This document shows positions 57,065 through 64,000 of a DNA stretch of 64,000 nt, one piece after another. The position numbers and the translations under genes were made by a program. The stretch is from Pseudomonadales bacterium. GTDB taxonomy: Bacteria; Pseudomonadota; Gammaproteobacteria; Pseudomonadales; UBA7434. The stretch's first letter is position 1. Every line of letters begins with the position of its first letter. Where the stretch lies: positions 1-64,000 of the forward strand of contig JAOIUY010000012.1 in the NCBI GenBank assembly GCA_028223755.1. Direction: 5' to 3'. The notes under the pieces were generated by a model that was not told where the DNA came from, ran no database searches, and was given only the letters and a program-made list of their open reading frames with translations.

Positions 57065-58414
57065 ATGGAATCAACCTCAATAAATAGTCACCTACACCTT
57101 AATCCATCTTTGCGATTGATGGCGACATTTCGAGTCTTAAATGAAGAGACTCGCCAAGTTGATCATCACGATTTTTTATTCGATCGTTATCCTGAATTTA
57201 AGGCGATTTTATTAGCTCTGGCATCCGACCAGAAAGTTCCTACGGCTTTTGCATCTGCCCCCATAAGCTTGGCACATATGCTCGAAAATAAGGGCATCGT
57301 TCAATTAAGCGTAGATGATAAAAACGACCCGATCATTATTGGTTTCAAGCCACAAGTTATCGCAACCATCACTATCTTCGCTCGTTATGAAAATACACCA
57401 TCCACGCGCCGCGCATTAGTGATTGATAGCTTTAAAAGCGCGTCAAAATGGTTGCTTACTGCAATAGATAGTGATCAATCAGAGCTTCATGGACTTAATA
57501 GCGACGATAAAACGACGCTAGCTGAACAAGGTGTTTTAATTGCTAACGACCCACCATCAATCGCCAGCTATCCTAATCCTTTGTTATCGGAAGCAGTGAG
57601 TTTGCAACAGCTTGAAACAGCAGAGCAAGTATTCATCCAAAACTCAGGCGAAGCTATTCCTGAAAAAGTGATTCGCTTACTCGGTAAGCAAGTACCTGAA
57701 CTACCAGACAACAAAATTGTTTGGAGCTGTGATGCAGGTACAAGATTGCCGAATGCCACTATTCTTCCTGAAGCTGAGTTATCACAGTTAATTACCGATA
57801 CTAAACAACGCCTAGCCATCTCATCGGTTGCCAAACGAAAGCAAGAATGGAAGAAAAAACTTAGCATTGCAAAAGTAGAATTTAAACGTCAAGCCTATGC
57901 TCAACTTATCGATGTTATTTCACCGGCTCATCAGTTATCGCTGCAGGCACATGTTAAAGCTTTGGTAGAAAATAATTACTTTGGACCACTCGGTGATGGC
58001 CAAGTCGATCGAAGAATGGCTATTCATAATGAAACCGTAACCGCCTCACTCCATCATCGTCTGGCAAAATTGGTTAGCTTAATCACAGGTGAAGAACTGC
58101 AGGCCTCGTATGCTTATTTGGGCTGCTATCTTGGCGGTGCAGTTTTAGAACGTCATATTGATCGCGCACAATGCCAATATAATTTATCGATTGTATTTGA
58201 TATGAGCGATGAGGAAGGTAACCCTGTCGAACCATGGCCTATCTATTTACAAGTAAAAAACAAGCCTGTTGCAGTTAATTTAGAGATTGGAAGCGGCCTG
58301 CTGTATCGTGGCACAGATATCGAACACTGGCGTGATAAACTACCGGAAGGACATAGAGCAATTGTTTGCTTCTATCATTTTGTCAGCCCAAGTTTTGATG
58401 GCTCACTAATCTAA
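57065..58414 (+). CDS. 2-oxoglutarate/Fe(II) dioxygenase with unknown N-terminal region
   Basis: The 449-residue cytoplasmic protein has a C-terminal oxygenase fold: His364 and Asp366 in ERHIDRAQ, the distal His421 in IEHWRD and the 2-oxoglutarate-binding Arg431, exactly ten residues later. This arrangement is that of prolyl-4-hydroxylase-like enzymes. The first 260 residues match nothing I know; part is predicted to be alpha-helical and Lys-rich (RKQEWKKKLSIAKVEFKRQ). It may hydroxylate a protein, sugar or small molecule. Its stop codon is only 4 nt from that of the convergent gmd. Confidence 0.75.
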   Translation: MESTSINSHLHLNPSLRLMATFRVLNEETRQVDHHDFLFDRYPEFKAILLALASDQKVPTAFASAPISLAHMLENKGIVQLSVDDKNDPIIIGFKPQVIATITIFARYENTPSTRRALVIDSFKSASKWLLTAIDSDQSELHGLNSDDKTTLAEQGVLIANDPPSIASYPNPLLSEAVSLQQLETAEQVFIQNSGEAIPEKVIRLLGKQVPELPDNKIVWSCDAGTRLPNATILPEAELSQLITDTKQRLAISSVAKRKQEWKKKLSIAKVEFKRQAYAQLIDVISPAHQLSLQAHVKALVENNYFGPLGDGQVDRRMAIHNETVTASLHHRLAKLVSLITGEELQASYAYLGCYLGGAVLERHIDRAQCQYNLSIVFDMSDEEGNPVEPWPIYLQVKNKPVAVNLEIGSGLLYRGTDIEHWRDKLPEGHRAIVCFYHFVSPSFDGSLI

Positions 58415-58418
58415 AAAG

Positions 58419-59561
58419 TTAGTTCCATTCATCACTTAACTCTAAAGAAAAACCTTTTTCTTTTAATAATAAAAAGCGTCTGGCCTTATCTAGGTCGTAG
58501 GACACCATTTCATCAACCATCGCAGTAAAATCAGTGCTGGACTCCCAACCCAATTTTTCTTTTGCTTTTGTGGCATCTCCCAACAAAGAATCTACCTCTG
58601 CAGGTCGAAAATAATTAGCGTCAACCCTAACAATGGCTTTTCCTAACAAGTTATCACCGTCGATGGACTTTAAGCTAGGATCAACTTTAACGACAACAGC
58701 CGATTCATCGATGCCCTCACCCTGCCACTCAAGCGTGATACCAAGACAGGCCGCAGATGCGACAACAAACTCACGAACAGATCGTTGTACACCCGTCGCA
58801 ATAACAAAATCTTCTGGTGTATCCTGCTGCAACATTCGCCACTGCATTTCGACATAATCTTTTGCATGACCCCAATCTCGCTTAGCATCAAGGTTACCTA
58901 ACGCCAGTACTTCTTGATTACCCAGACAAATATTAGTTAAACCACGAGTAATTTTACGTGATACAAAAGTCTCTCCACGACGCGAAGATTCATGATTGAA
59001 TAAGATACCGTTACAAGCAAATATTCCGTAAGCCTCACGATAATTGATCGTAATCCAATGCGCATAAAGCTTAGCGACTGCATAGGGAGAGCGCGGATAA
59101 AAAGGTGTATTCTCAGTTTGTGGTACCTGCTGAACTTTGCCGTAAAGCTCGGAGGTAGATGCCTGATAAAATCGAGTCTTCTTCTCCAGGCCTAATAGAC
59201 GTATTGCCTCTAATAATCTTAGCGGTCCTAAGGCATCGATATCAGCTGTGTATTCTGGCGAAGAAAACGAAACAGCAACATGGCTCATAGCACCTAAGTT
59301 ATAAATTTCATCGGGCTGAATTTGTTTAATTAACGATGTAAGATTAGACGTATCCGCTAGGTCACCGTAATGAACAAATAAGCGACCAGCATATTCGGCA
59401 CTGGCATTAAAAAGATGATCTAATCGGCTCGTATTAAAAGACGATGCGCGACGCTTAATGCCATGCACCTCATAGCCCTTCTCAAGCAATAGTTCGACTA
59501 AATAGGAACCATCTTGACCAGTAACACCAGTAATTAACGCGACTTTACGAGCAGTGCTCAA
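58419..59561 (-). CDS. gmd: GDP-mannose 4,6-dehydratase
   Basis: Gmd converts GDP-D-mannose to GDP-4-keto-6-deoxymannose, the first step to GDP-L-fucose or GDP-rhamnose. The motif [21 protein letters not shown], the family-specific [18 protein letters not shown], the catalytic STSELYGK and [15 protein letters not shown] (YxxxK), and [17 protein letters not shown] are all present. The 380 residues are normal. It follows the fucosyltransferase-like gene by 33 nt in the same direction. Confidence 0.95.
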   Translation of the reverse strand: MSTARKVALITGVTGQDGSYLVELLLEKGYEVHGIKRRASSFNTSRLDHLFNASAEYAGRLFVHYGDLADTSNLTSLIKQIQPDEIYNLGAMSHVAVSFSSPEYTADIDALGPLRLLEAIRLLGLEKKTRFYQASTSELYGKVQQVPQTENTPFYPRSPYAVAKLYAHWITINYREAYGIFACNGILFNHESSRRGETFVSRKITRGLTNICLGNQEVLALGNLDAKRDWGHAKDYVEMQWRMLQQDTPEDFVIATGVQRSVREFVVASAACLGITLEWQGEGIDESAVVVKVDPSLKSIDGDNLLGKAIVRVDANYFRPAEVDSLLGDATKAKEKLGWESSTDFTAMVDEMVSYDLDKARRFLLLKEKGFSLELSDEWN

Positions 59562-59594
59562 AATATTCTCCCTAGAGATTAATGTTACTGACTA

Positions 59595-60698
59595 TTATTT
59601 AACAGCTTCGGGCCACTCGCGAAGCCAAGCATTAGCTCTGGCTTCAGGAGGATTAGGTAAGGCTAGTCGGTTCCAACTAAAATGGCCAGCCTTACTCGAT
59701 TTAAACTCACCATTTTCCATAAGTACTTCATCACCGTAAGGATTAGAGGTAAACAACACAGGAGTTGAAGGATCTTTGAATAATCGACGACGATGAATAG
59801 AACTTGTAAAAGTACTAAATATACTACCAGCAAAACACTGGCTATTGCTTGTGACTAAGGAGCTTAATAAAGCAATAACCGTAGCATCATCAAATGGTAG
59901 ATTCTTAAGCTCATTTTTATACTCGGCCATAATATAGTCATCAATAAAAATAGCTTTAGGATAAGCTTTAAGAATAGGCGCAAAAAACGCATCATCTTTA
60001 GAATTGTCGGTGCAAATGATTAAGGGCATATCGGCAGACATAATAGGCGATATATTAGAAAGCACCTCTTTAGTAGTTGGCACCTTCACCCACCATTCTT
60101 TGAAATCACCTCTTCGCACATGAATTGCATTATATTGATTTAAATCATCAGCTATTTTTTTAGCCAGATTAAGGTAAACCGCTTTAGGCTGAATGCGCGA
60201 AACAGTTTTTCTAATGCGACGCTTAGTCGATTCAGACGCAAGAAAAAAATAAGAATAGCTGCAAAAAGTACGGCGTTGATTCATCGCACACCAAGTGTCG
60301 GCATCGTTATCAGGAAATTCCCATTGATGCTGGCGATTCTCTTTGAAGGCATTGATAACCTCATCATCAAATTGATTTTGATTGGAATCAACAAAATAAG
60401 CCTGAGATGCACATTCACCCTGCCAAGGTAAAATAAAAAGATCTTTAAAGCCTTTTTTATAGAGCTTGGTTAAGCTGATGTGTTTGACTGGGAAATCAAA
60501 TAAATCGAGCATAGTTGCTGCACGGTAACGCCCATATAAATGATCGTCAGGCATTGGAGAGCAAGGAATTTTATTGATAGAGACTAATGTTCTATCGGCT
60601 AAATCAGCAAGAATGACACGAATCTCTAGCTCCATGAGCAGATTAGTCATCCCACCCACCATGGCATGTGGAAAAACTAGGTACTTCGACTCCGACAT
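59595..60698 (-). CDS. O-fucosyltransferase-like glycosyltransferase
   Basis: The protein (367 residues from ATG 60698, with GGAG 6-7 nt upstream) contains NAIHVRRGDF, the HxRRGD-type motif of GDP-fucose-using O-fucosyltransferases and alpha-1,6-fucosyltransferases. Late in the sequence lies GSIFSTFTSSIHRRR, which matches their donor-binding STFS motif. The start FPHAMVGGMTNLLMELE also resembles the GG(F/L)NNQ entry. Together with gmd and the epimerase upstream and downstream it probably transfers fucose to a glycan or protein. Acceptor and linkage are unknown. Confidence 0.72.
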   Translation of the reverse strand: MSESKYLVFPHAMVGGMTNLLMELEIRVILADLADRTLVSINKIPCSPMPDDHLYGRYRAATMLDLFDFPVKHISLTKLYKKGFKDLFILPWQGECASQAYFVDSNQNQFDDEVINAFKENRQHQWEFPDNDADTWCAMNQRRTFCSYSYFFLASESTKRRIRKTVSRIQPKAVYLNLAKKIADDLNQYNAIHVRRGDFKEWWVKVPTTKEVLSNISPIMSADMPLIICTDNSKDDAFFAPILKAYPKAIFIDDYIMAEYKNELKNLPFDDATVIALLSSLVTSNSQCFAGSIFSTFTSSIHRRRLFKDPSTPVLFTSNPYGDEVLMENGEFKSSKAGHFSWNRLALPNPPEARANAWLREWPEAVK

Positions 60699-60906
60699 CA
60701 GAACTCCACTCACTCTGCAACTTAAAATGGGAACAGCTAACGATTAATAAAAGGTACTCGCCAGCCTAGATTGAGACAATTTTATACACTTTCGTTTATT
60801 AATTTCGACTGCAATAATCAGCAATTATCTTTAAGGCTCAATAGCTTTGCTAAAAGCAGAGAGATGATATACTCAATGATTGAAATATTTAAGGGTTATT
60901 TGAACA

Positions 60907-61485
60907 ATGGATAATATCTTTTTCGACACGAAGCGCCTCAAGCATATCGGTAAAAACGTCATTATCGGCAAAACCGTCCGTATTCGACATCCTGAGTTAG
61001 TCAGCATTGGCGATAATAGCATCATCGACGACTTTACTTATATTTCTGCAGAACTAGAGGTCGGTAAATTTTGTCATATTGGTTCTAATTCAACAATTTT
61101 AGGCGGTGGCGGTAAAGGCAAGTGTGTCTTCGAAGATCTTAGTGGTTGTGCACCTGGGACAAGAATCATCACCGCTTCTGACGATTATGTAAGCAGCATG
61201 GCCGGCCCTAATGTTCCAGAAAAATATTTGGGTGAAGCGCCGTCAGGGTTAGTTCATATTAAAAGCTATACCATCCTAGGAACTAACACTGTAGTTATGC
61301 CAGATGTAACAATTGAAGAAGGTGTTTCAACAGGACCTATGACATTGATTCGCAAAAACCTTGAACCGTGGACCATCTATGGCGGCAGCCCTGCTCGAAA
61401 AATTGGCCCACGCGACAAAGAAAGCATAATGAGCCATATCAATACATTTTGGGAAGACTATAAAAAGAATAACGATAGCTTTTAA
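60907..61485 (+). CDS. Left-handed beta-helix acyltransferase
   Basis: The 192-residue protein consists of hexapeptide-repeat turns (NVIIGKTVRIRHPELVSIGD, VGKFCHIGSNSTILGGGGKG, ILGTNTVVMPDVTIEEGVST) and ends with the typical YGGSPARKIG. These enzymes O- or N-acetylate sugars using acetyl-CoA. The nearby sugar-nucleotide genes suggest glycan decoration. It is divergent from the fucosyltransferase-like gene. Confidence 0.88.
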   Translation: MDNIFFDTKRLKHIGKNVIIGKTVRIRHPELVSIGDNSIIDDFTYISAELEVGKFCHIGSNSTILGGGGKGKCVFEDLSGCAPGTRIITASDDYVSSMAGPNVPEKYLGEAPSGLVHIKSYTILGTNTVVMPDVTIEEGVSTGPMTLIRKNLEPWTIYGGSPARKIGPRDKESIMSHINTFWEDYKKNNDSF

Positions 61486-61505
61486 AACGAGTAACAAAGT
61501 CTCGC

Positions 61506-63524
61506 TTAAAAAAATGGTACGCTCGGCTTAGCTTGCCATTCTTGATAGGTGACAGCTCCATCGCCGTTGCTATCTACCTGAGCTGCAAAGCTATCAAAAT
61601 ATTTTCGTCGATCGGCAGGCAGCTCAGAGGCAACAATCTTGCCGTCCATGTTTACATCCAGATAACCAACTTTTTTATTAATGACCCAACGATTTCCATC
61701 GTGCGTCTTATGCTGACTTGTTTCATCATCCCAAGAAAACGTAAACGCTCCGGTCAACATTTCATCTTCAGATTGCGCTCCCCACCTCACTGTTGCTGAG
61801 GGATCTGGGTTAGCCTCATTAAAGCGCGAATTATCATATTGGGCAGTGACAATAATCATTGTGCCTGCGGGGACCTTTTTGGGAATGAGATAGGAGTAGC
61901 CGCGCTGCCAATTAAAATCATAACTGGGCACCGAAAGTGCAAGCTCTTCTCGACCATCCGGATAACGATAAAAATATTTAAAACTTTTACCACGATAATG
62001 TGCGTGCGGACCAAGCATATAAATTGTCGCGTCTCTATCAAACAGCATATACGAGTGCGCGTCATATACACGCCTAAACGGCGGTATTTCAAGTAATGCT
62101 CCAGCCGTTTCACCAAAGCGCATTATTTTTTCGGGTCGCTTCTTAGAAAAATATAAACCTAGCTTTGACTGATCAACACTCTCTTTACCATAAGCGGTGT
62201 AATGCATTTCAAACATAAATTTAGAATCTTTAGGCAAAAAGACACCACTGCCCTCAGGGGTTTTACCCAAATTTGTACCCGGCGACCAAACAAGTAAATA
62301 ACCATCAGCAATCGCTTCAGCAATATTATTACCCGTGTCACTAATAGCAACATTAAGATGATGAAGCGCACTTGCATCGCCAGGCTTGATTGTCGCCGCA
62401 GTTAACCAAACATCTTCATCATGAGTATTCAATATCTCCGCATAGCGATACTCTATTGTCCCTGTTGCCGGAATATCAAAAGCGGGAATATCGATAATTA
62501 AATCAGGCTCACCAAATTGCCATTCAGAAAGGCTCGATTGATACTCAGCCAGCGGGTCGCCGCCTTCGCCTTTTAATGCTCCATTATCAATCCATGATAA
62601 TAAGGTAAACACCTTCTGGTAATTTAACGAGGGGTTATCCTGCCAATGTCCAACCAAAGGATCACCATCATAAGGTGGCATTCGACGAGTGAGTAAAACC
62701 TCTTTAATCATCGGCGCAAAACCTTGCACCATTGCATGACTATTCATTGCCCATGGCGCTATGCCGCCCTTTTGATGGCAACGGACACAATGCTCGAGGA
62801 ATATTGGTGCTATATCTTTTTGATAAGAAGTATCGACAAACTTAGGAAAGTTAATCAAGCATCCTTTCACATGCTCGTTCGCTGCAGGTATCGAGGTCTT
62901 GGCTAATAAAGCATCTAGCGCAAGCTCAGCATAATGATTAGAAGCCTTATCAGTTTGTTTTTCATAAGACACTCGATCATGTAATGGACCTCGATAAACA
63001 ATCTCTCTCTTACGCGGATCAATAATCAGCACTTCTGCCGTTCGGGTCAAACCTAACTCGCGGCCAACAATTTGAGTATCATCAACCAAAATAGGTAGAG
63101 AAACATTCCAAGCATCCGCCTCAGCTGCAATACTCTCTCTGTTATCCTGTAAATTCGAATTCAACATGAAAAAACGAATATTCTTTCCACGATACTTTTT
63201 CGACAAAGCCATGTAATCGCTTACAGAGTTGCGAACGACCGGACAACCATTACCGTGAATCATCACCACAATAGCTTTCGCATCATCATAATAAAATAAT
63301 TCATGCGATCTGCCATGATGATCAAGCAAGGTAAAATTATTAACCGGTTGCGGATCAAAAGAAGCAACGGAATTTGAAGATGCAGCATTTGAATTATTTC
63401 GGTCTGAAGCAGCTATATTAGAACCGTCGAGATCAGTCAACGCTTTGTCAGTATCGATACCGCATGCAGAAAGCACTATCGTTGAAAAAATAAAAATAAA
63501 TAGTTTAATTATATTTATTACCAT
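61506..63524 (-). CDS. Multidomain lipoprotein: redoxin, c-haem, PHM-like Cu monooxygenase, EF-hands
   Basis: The 672-residue protein has a lipobox (LSAC, Cys21), a thioredoxin-like redoxin domain at about 55-215 with one active-type cysteine (GNGCPVV, Cys94) and a c-type haem motif CVRCH at 246-250. A copper type II ascorbate-dependent monooxygenase-like region covers about 340-600. Its ligands could be His388-His389, His441, His507, His509 and Met589, the set known from peptidylglycine hydroxylating enzymes. Two EF-hand loops lie at the end (DVNMDGKIVASE, DSNGDGAVTYQE). It is convergent with the acyltransferase gene. The substrate is unknown. Confidence 0.8.
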   Translation of the reverse strand: MVINIIKLFIFIFSTIVLSACGIDTDKALTDLDGSNIAASDRNNSNAASSNSVASFDPQPVNNFTLLDHHGRSHELFYYDDAKAIVVMIHGNGCPVVRNSVSDYMALSKKYRGKNIRFFMLNSNLQDNRESIAAEADAWNVSLPILVDDTQIVGRELGLTRTAEVLIIDPRKREIVYRGPLHDRVSYEKQTDKASNHYAELALDALLAKTSIPAANEHVKGCLINFPKFVDTSYQKDIAPIFLEHCVRCHQKGGIAPWAMNSHAMVQGFAPMIKEVLLTRRMPPYDGDPLVGHWQDNPSLNYQKVFTLLSWIDNGALKGEGGDPLAEYQSSLSEWQFGEPDLIIDIPAFDIPATGTIEYRYAEILNTHDEDVWLTAATIKPGDASALHHLNVAISDTGNNIAEAIADGYLLVWSPGTNLGKTPEGSGVFLPKDSKFMFEMHYTAYGKESVDQSKLGLYFSKKRPEKIMRFGETAGALLEIPPFRRVYDAHSYMLFDRDATIYMLGPHAHYRGKSFKYFYRYPDGREELALSVPSYDFNWQRGYSYLIPKKVPAGTMIIVTAQYDNSRFNEANPDPSATVRWGAQSEDEMLTGAFTFSWDDETSQHKTHDGNRWVINKKVGYLDVNMDGKIVASELPADRRKYFDSFAAQVDSNGDGAVTYQEWQAKPSVPFF

Positions 63525-63572
63525 CCAATATGCCCTCCTTAAAAGTCAGAGCCAAAATCAATAATTAATTTT

Positions 63573-64000
63573 TTACTTGAAATTCGCCCAGCTCACAATG
63601 ACATATCTAACACCAGCAGTAACAAGTAATGCTTCATGTAAATATAAATGATCTGATGGAAAGACTAAAAGGTCGCCTTTTTCAGGATGGTAGGTGTAAT
63701 TAAAATGTTCGAAACGAACACCACCACCTTCAAAATCGTCATTCAAATAAAGTAACAAACTGTAGTCTCTATCTAGAACCTTTTTCCAAATACCTTCATC
63801 CGAATCAAATATTTCAGAATCGGAATGCGCTTTATAGTAGCCACCTTTTGTGTATCTCATTAAATCAGGTTTAGTGAAAGTACGTATTTTTTTACCCACG
63901 CGCTTAGCCACAAACTTATGAAAAATATCTGCAACCCATTTATCAATAATTGATTGTCGATCACCAAGCTCAATTCTCGAAGTCACCCTGTCACTATTGA
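63573..64000 (-). CDS. Prolyl 4-hydroxylase-like 2OG/Fe(II) oxygenase, 5' end outside window
   Basis: The frame is open to the window edge, so the start is missing; a GTG at 63986 is probably internal. The visible part has the Fe ligands in AHSDSE (HxD) and the distal His in LYLHEALLVTAGVRY, with an Arg after it for 2-oxoglutarate, and LLYLNDDFEGGGVRF as in the P4Hc family. It might hydroxylate proline or another residue. It lies 48 nt upstream of the redoxin-monooxygenase gene in the same direction, so the two may be co-transcribed. Confidence 0.85.
   Translation of the reverse strand, partial: NSDRVTSRIELGDRQSIIDKWVADIFHKFVAKRVGKKIRTFTKPDLMRYTKGGYYKAHSDSEIFDSDEGIWKKVLDRDYSLLLYLNDDFEGGGVRFEHFNYTYHPEKGDLLVFPSDHLYLHEALLVTAGVRYVIVSWANFK

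Overview
The window looks like chromosomal DNA of a marine, Gram-negative gammaproteobacterium. This is inferred from gene order, not from a marker gene: nlpD-rpoS-fdxA-mutS, the series trmJ-iscRSUA-hscBA-fdx-iscX-...-ndk-rlmN-pilW-rodZ-hisS-yfgM-bamB-der, and suhB divergent from trmJ are all classical gammaproteobacterial arrangements. PEP-CTERM-type sorting tails, sulfatases and TonB receptors fit an aquatic polysaccharide user. I see no rRNA, tRNA, insertion sequence, prophage or CRISPR array.

Region 1 (1-9.3 kb) is a vitamin B12 uptake locus. On the minus strand an operon runs btuR, btuC, btuD, btuF and srkA (the last cut at the window start). On the plus strand a cobalamin riboswitch of about 300 nt, larger than usual, precedes a short leader ORF, a BtuB-type TonB receptor and two secreted proteins with C-terminal sorting tails, one of the DUF4465 type. 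I read these two as candidate surface B12-capture proteins.

Region 2 (9.3-35.9 kb) is conserved core: gnd, mutS, fdxA, rpoS, nlpD, a DedA-like membrane protein, der, bamB, yfgM, hisS, rodZ, pilW, rlmN, ndk, ispG, the complete isc operon, trmJ, suhB and a small acidic-tailed protein. Peculiarities are a 7-bp tandem repeat between nlpD and rpoS, an NlpD with a complete zinc site, a 30-bp-arm inverted repeat after fdxA, and ispG displaced from its usual place next to hisS.

Region 3 (36-53.4 kb) is a polysaccharide utilisation locus without SusD: two S1-type sulfatases, an EF-hand protein, a GH3 glycosidase, two paralogous beta-helix proteins, a large TonB receptor, a FucP-type sugar permease, a LacI-family regulator and two paralogous secreted proteins with sorting tails. 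Three identical 14-bp near-palindromes stand before its three apparent transcription units and probably are the LacI operators. The substrate is probably a sulfated glycan; its identity cannot be read from the sequence.

Region 4 (53.6-64 kb) has recQ followed by a group that looks like GDP-fucose synthesis and glycan or protein modification: a cupin, a GDP-fucose-synthase-like epimerase, gmd, an O-fucosyltransferase-like protein, a hexapeptide acyltransferase, two 2-oxoglutarate/Fe(II) oxygenases and a lipoprotein joining redoxin, c-haem, PHM-like copper monooxygenase and EF-hand parts.
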